Shown here: piece by piece, positions 12,437-14,804 of the stretch | How positions within the stretch are numbered: position 1 is the first letter of the stretch | Layout: each line of letters begins with the position of its first letter | Origin: an uncultured Lysobacteraceae bacterium | GTDB taxonomy: Bacteria; Pseudomonadota; Gammaproteobacteria; Xanthomonadales; Rhodanobacteraceae | NCBI GenBank assembly: GCA_946482585.1 | Contig: CAMLSI010000076.1 | Span: 1 to 14,804, forward strand | Length of the DNA: 14,804 nucleotides | Direction of reading: 5' to 3' | Program-made: the position numbers and the translations under genes | Notes under the pieces: generated by a model | What the model saw: only the letters and a program-made list of their open reading frames with translations | The model's database searches: none | Told to the model about the DNA's origin: nothing

Positions 12437-14804
12437 GTGAAATTGCTACGCAACAGTCTTTGCTGTGCGCTCGCGTTGGCGTTGTCCGGCGCCGCTCTTG
12501 CGCAAAAGCCGAACTATCAACCGGAGATCGGCGTCGATGCGCAGGGTGTGCGCTTCGTCCGCGGCGCCGAATCGCTGGGCGTGTCCTATCCCGACATCGT
12601 CCGAGTCAACATGGCCGACCTGCCGCCCGTGCGCGACTGGCGCCCCGGCGATTCGCTCGTCGAAATCCCGCGCCAGCACTGGGAATACAAACCGAACCAG
12701 GCCCCGACGCCGGTCAACGCCGTCGATCCGAATGACCCCCTCGTTCCTCTGCAGTTCACCGAGCCGACGCGCGGCAGCGGCAGCTTCACGGTGCCGATCA
12801 TCAACGTCGCGGGCAGCACCTCGCAGGCTTCGCCGCCCGACCCGACCGGCGACGTCGGCACCACCCACTTCGTGCAGTCCGTCAACGGCAGCGGCGGCAG
12901 CGAAGTGCGCATCTATCGCAAGGCTGACGGCAGCTTCGTGCGCAGCTTCTCGATGGTCTCGCTCGGCGGCACCGGCGCCTGCGCCTCGGGTCTCGGCGAT
13001 CCGATCGTCCTGTTCGACGAACTGGCCAGCCGCTGGGTGCTGACCGAGTTCTCGACCCAGTCCGGTCGTTCGCTCTGCGTCTACGTCAGCGATACCGACA
13101 ACCTCGAGGCGCCGACGGTAACCTGGTACAAGTATACCTTTACCATGCCGGCGTTCCCCGACTATCCGAAGTACGGCGTCTGGGGCGATGCGTACTACGT
13201 CGGCGCGAACGAAAGCGGCACCAGCGGAGCGCGACCGGTCTATGCAATGGACCGCGCCAAGATGCTCGCCGGCCAGCCCGCCACGTTCCAGCGCGTCACG
13301 ATACCGAACCTCGCCGGTTTCGGCTTCCAGATGACGACGCCGGCCGACCATGACGGCATCGATGCGCCGCCTTCCGGCGCACGCGGCATCTTCCTGCGCC
13401 ATCGCGACGACGAATCGCACAACTCCGGCTCGAACAACCCGACGCAGGACTTCCTCGAGCTGTATCAGCTCGCGGTCGATTTCACGACGCCGGCCAACAC
13501 CGTGCTCACGGGCCCGGTGTCGATTCCGATCGCGGAGTTCAGCTCCAACCTCAATGGTCTGACTGCGTTCAACGCATTCCCGCAGCCCAGCGGCCAGAAG
13601 CTCGACCCGCTGCGCGAACCGGTCATGAACCGTCTCGCCTATCGCAACTTCGGCAGCTATGAATCGCTGATCGGCAACCTCGTCACCGACATCGACGGCA
13701 ACGACACCGGCGGTATCCGCTGGTTCGAACTACGCCGCGTCGGCGGCATCGCCAACGCGTGGACGCTGTATCAGGAAGGCACCTGGGCCGGCAGCGCCTC
13801 GCCGCAGGACGGCATCGATCGCTGGATGGCCGGTATCGGCATGGACTCGTCCGGCAATATCGCGATGGCCTATTCGATGGTGCGTCAGTCGCCTGCGCTG
13901 TTCCCGGCGCTGGGCTATGTCGGCCGCCTGTCGAGCGATCCGCTCGGCACGATGACGACGCCGGAGACCACGCTGATCGCCGGTACGGGCAACCACCCGA
14001 ACGAGCGCTGGGGCGACTACTTCCAGCTCGGTGTCGACCCGGTCGACGGCTGTACCTTCTGGTTCACCGGCGAATACATGCCGAGCTCGTCCAAGGGCAC
14101 GCGCATCGGCTCGTTCAAGTTCGACGCCTGCGGTACGCCGACCTTCACGGTCAACGGCACGAACCTGAGCCAGGAAGTCTGTACGGCTTCGGGCACCGTG
14201 GCGCTCACCCCGGTCACGGTCAACGTCGGTTCGGTCAGCGGCTTCACGAATCCGGTCAGCCTCGCGTTCGCGAATGCGCTGCCGACGGGTTTCAGCGGCG
14301 GCTTCACGCCGACGACGGTCACGCCGCCGGGCTCGAGCACGATGGCGATGAGCGTCGCGAATACCGCGGCGGCCGGCCAGCAGACGATCGGCCTCAGCGG
14401 CACGAGCGGCGCCACGACGAAGACTGCCAACCTCAACGTCACCGTCGCGACGGCCACGCCGGCCGTGCCGACCCTGACCGCACCGGCCAACAACGCGACC
14501 GGCGTTTCGTTCTCGCCGACGCTGAGCTGGTCCGCTTCGGCTCAGGCCAAGGACTATGTGGTCGAGGTCGCGACCGATACCGGCTTCACGAATGTCGTGT
14601 TCACGCAGACCGTTGCGGGCGGCGGCACCAACGTCACCGTCGCGCCGGCACTGACGAGCAATACGCGCTACTACTGGCGCGTGCGCAGCGGAAACATCTG
14701 CGGCGCGAGCACGAACTCGGCGGTGTTCACGTTCAAGACGCAGCCGGCGCTCGGCGACTGCGACGACACGCAGGCGGCCAACTCGGTCTTCTCGCATGAC
14801 GTCG
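12437..14804 (+). CDS. Large exported protein with Ig-like and FnIII-like modules (partial, runs off the right edge)
   Basis: At least 789 residues, open to the window end. The GTG start with GGGAGG 6 nt upstream gives the signal peptide KLLRNSLCCALALALSGAALA, cleaved near ALA/QKP. Residues about 90-565 form a large beta-rich domain I do not recognise; it has WGDAYYVGANE, GIRWFELRR and RWGDYFQLGVDPVDGCTFWF segments and paired cysteines such as Cys182/Cys214, suggesting a propeller-like or carbohydrate-associated fold. Cys565 begins an Ig-like module of about 107 residues rich in Thr/Ser/Val. Residues about 676-768 are a fibronectin type III-like module (PTLSWSAS, YVVEVATDTGF, TRYYWRVRSGN). 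A linker, ALGDCDDTQAANSVFSHDV, leads into a further domain beyond the edge. It is probably secreted or cell-surface; the C-terminal catalytic or anchoring part, if any, is out of view. No peptidase triad is visible in this part. Confidence 0.85.
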   Translation, partial: MKLLRNSLCCALALALSGAALAQKPNYQPEIGVDAQGVRFVRGAESLGVSYPDIVRVNMADLPPVRDWRPGDSLVEIPRQHWEYKPNQAPTPVNAVDPNDPLVPLQFTEPTRGSGSFTVPIINVAGSTSQASPPDPTGDVGTTHFVQSVNGSGGSEVRIYRKADGSFVRSFSMVSLGGTGACASGLGDPIVLFDELASRWVLTEFSTQSGRSLCVYVSDTDNLEAPTVTWYKYTFTMPAFPDYPKYGVWGDAYYVGANESGTSGARPVYAMDRAKMLAGQPATFQRVTIPNLAGFGFQMTTPADHDGIDAPPSGARGIFLRHRDDESHNSGSNNPTQDFLELYQLAVDFTTPANTVLTGPVSIPIAEFSSNLNGLTAFNAFPQPSGQKLDPLREPVMNRLAYRNFGSYESLIGNLVTDIDGNDTGGIRWFELRRVGGIANAWTLYQEGTWAGSASPQDGIDRWMAGIGMDSSGNIAMAYSMVRQSPALFPALGYVGRLSSDPLGTMTTPETTLIAGTGNHPNERWGDYFQLGVDPVDGCTFWFTGEYMPSSSKGTRIGSFKFDACGTPTFTVNGTNLSQEVCTASGTVALTPVTVNVGSVSGFTNPVSLAFANALPTGFSGGFTPTTVTPPGSSTMAMSVANTAAAGQQTIGLSGTSGATTKTANLNVTVATATPAVPTLTAPANNATGVSFSPTLSWSASAQAKDYVVEVATDTGFTNVVFTQTVAGGGTNVTVAPALTSNTRYYWRVRSGNICGASTNSAVFTFKTQPALGDCDDTQAANSVFSHDV

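Noticed and set aside
12446..13420. A 324-codon minus-strand frame opposite the large exported protein
   Set aside because: Arg/Ala/Val-rich shadow; the plus-strand frame from GTG 12437 is open over 2.3 kb with a signal peptide and domain-like pattern.

Overview
The window is a dense, high-GC (roughly two-thirds G+C by eye) stretch of a Gram-negative chromosome. The gene content suggests a gammaproteobacterium of the order Lysobacterales (Xanthomonadales), such as a Dokdonella- or Rhodanobacter-like organism. That content is a secreted S9 peptidase, a PA0069-type radical SAM protein, a delta-60 repeat protein, a class I fructose-1,6-bisphosphatase and large exported proteins with Ig/FnIII-like modules. 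The placement is an inference from gene content and signal-peptide style. I see no rRNA, tRNA, CRISPR array, transposase, integrase or phage gene, and no gene-free stretch longer than about 211 bp.

Layout. Positions 1-1006 (minus strand) hold shikimate dehydrogenase aroE followed by a YkgJ-like cysteine-cluster gene that runs off the left edge; the two overlap by four bases. Diverging from aroE is a 686-residue secreted S9 (prolyl oligopeptidase-like) peptidase at 1140-3200. It converges on a 101-residue two-helix membrane protein (3302-3607, minus). Then come two plus-strand genes: a DUF4126 membrane protein (3754-4362) and a PA0069-like radical SAM enzyme (4412-5500). A secreted delta-60 repeat protein (5699-7036) follows and ends at a strong hairpin terminator.

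Positions 7117-11254 are all minus strand. In transcription order they are fbp (class I FBPase), an SPFH protein with a C-terminal helix-turn-helix module, a membrane-anchored double zinc-ribbon protein, and a 2OG-Fe(II) oxygenase. The fbp/SPFH and SPFH/zinc-ribbon junctions each carry hairpins. The SPFH/zinc-ribbon pair is the most system-like part of the window. Diverging from fbp is a lipoprotein with a DUF4097-like beta-strand repeat body (11389-12225). After it lies a 211-bp structured intergenic region, then a GTG-start exported protein of more than 789 residues with a C-terminal FnIII-like module. That gene runs off the right edge.

How the genes relate. Most are independent housekeeping or envelope genes: aroE in aromatic amino-acid synthesis, fbp in gluconeogenesis, and the S9 peptidase probably in periplasmic peptide degradation. 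The envelope theme is strong: SPFH, zinc-ribbon anchor, DUF4097 lipoprotein, delta-60 protein and the large exported protein. SPFH (YdjI-type), zinc-ribbon and DUF4097 ('Toastrack') domains are known from the literature to recur in envelope-stress neighbourhoods. A functional link in this genome is an inference only.
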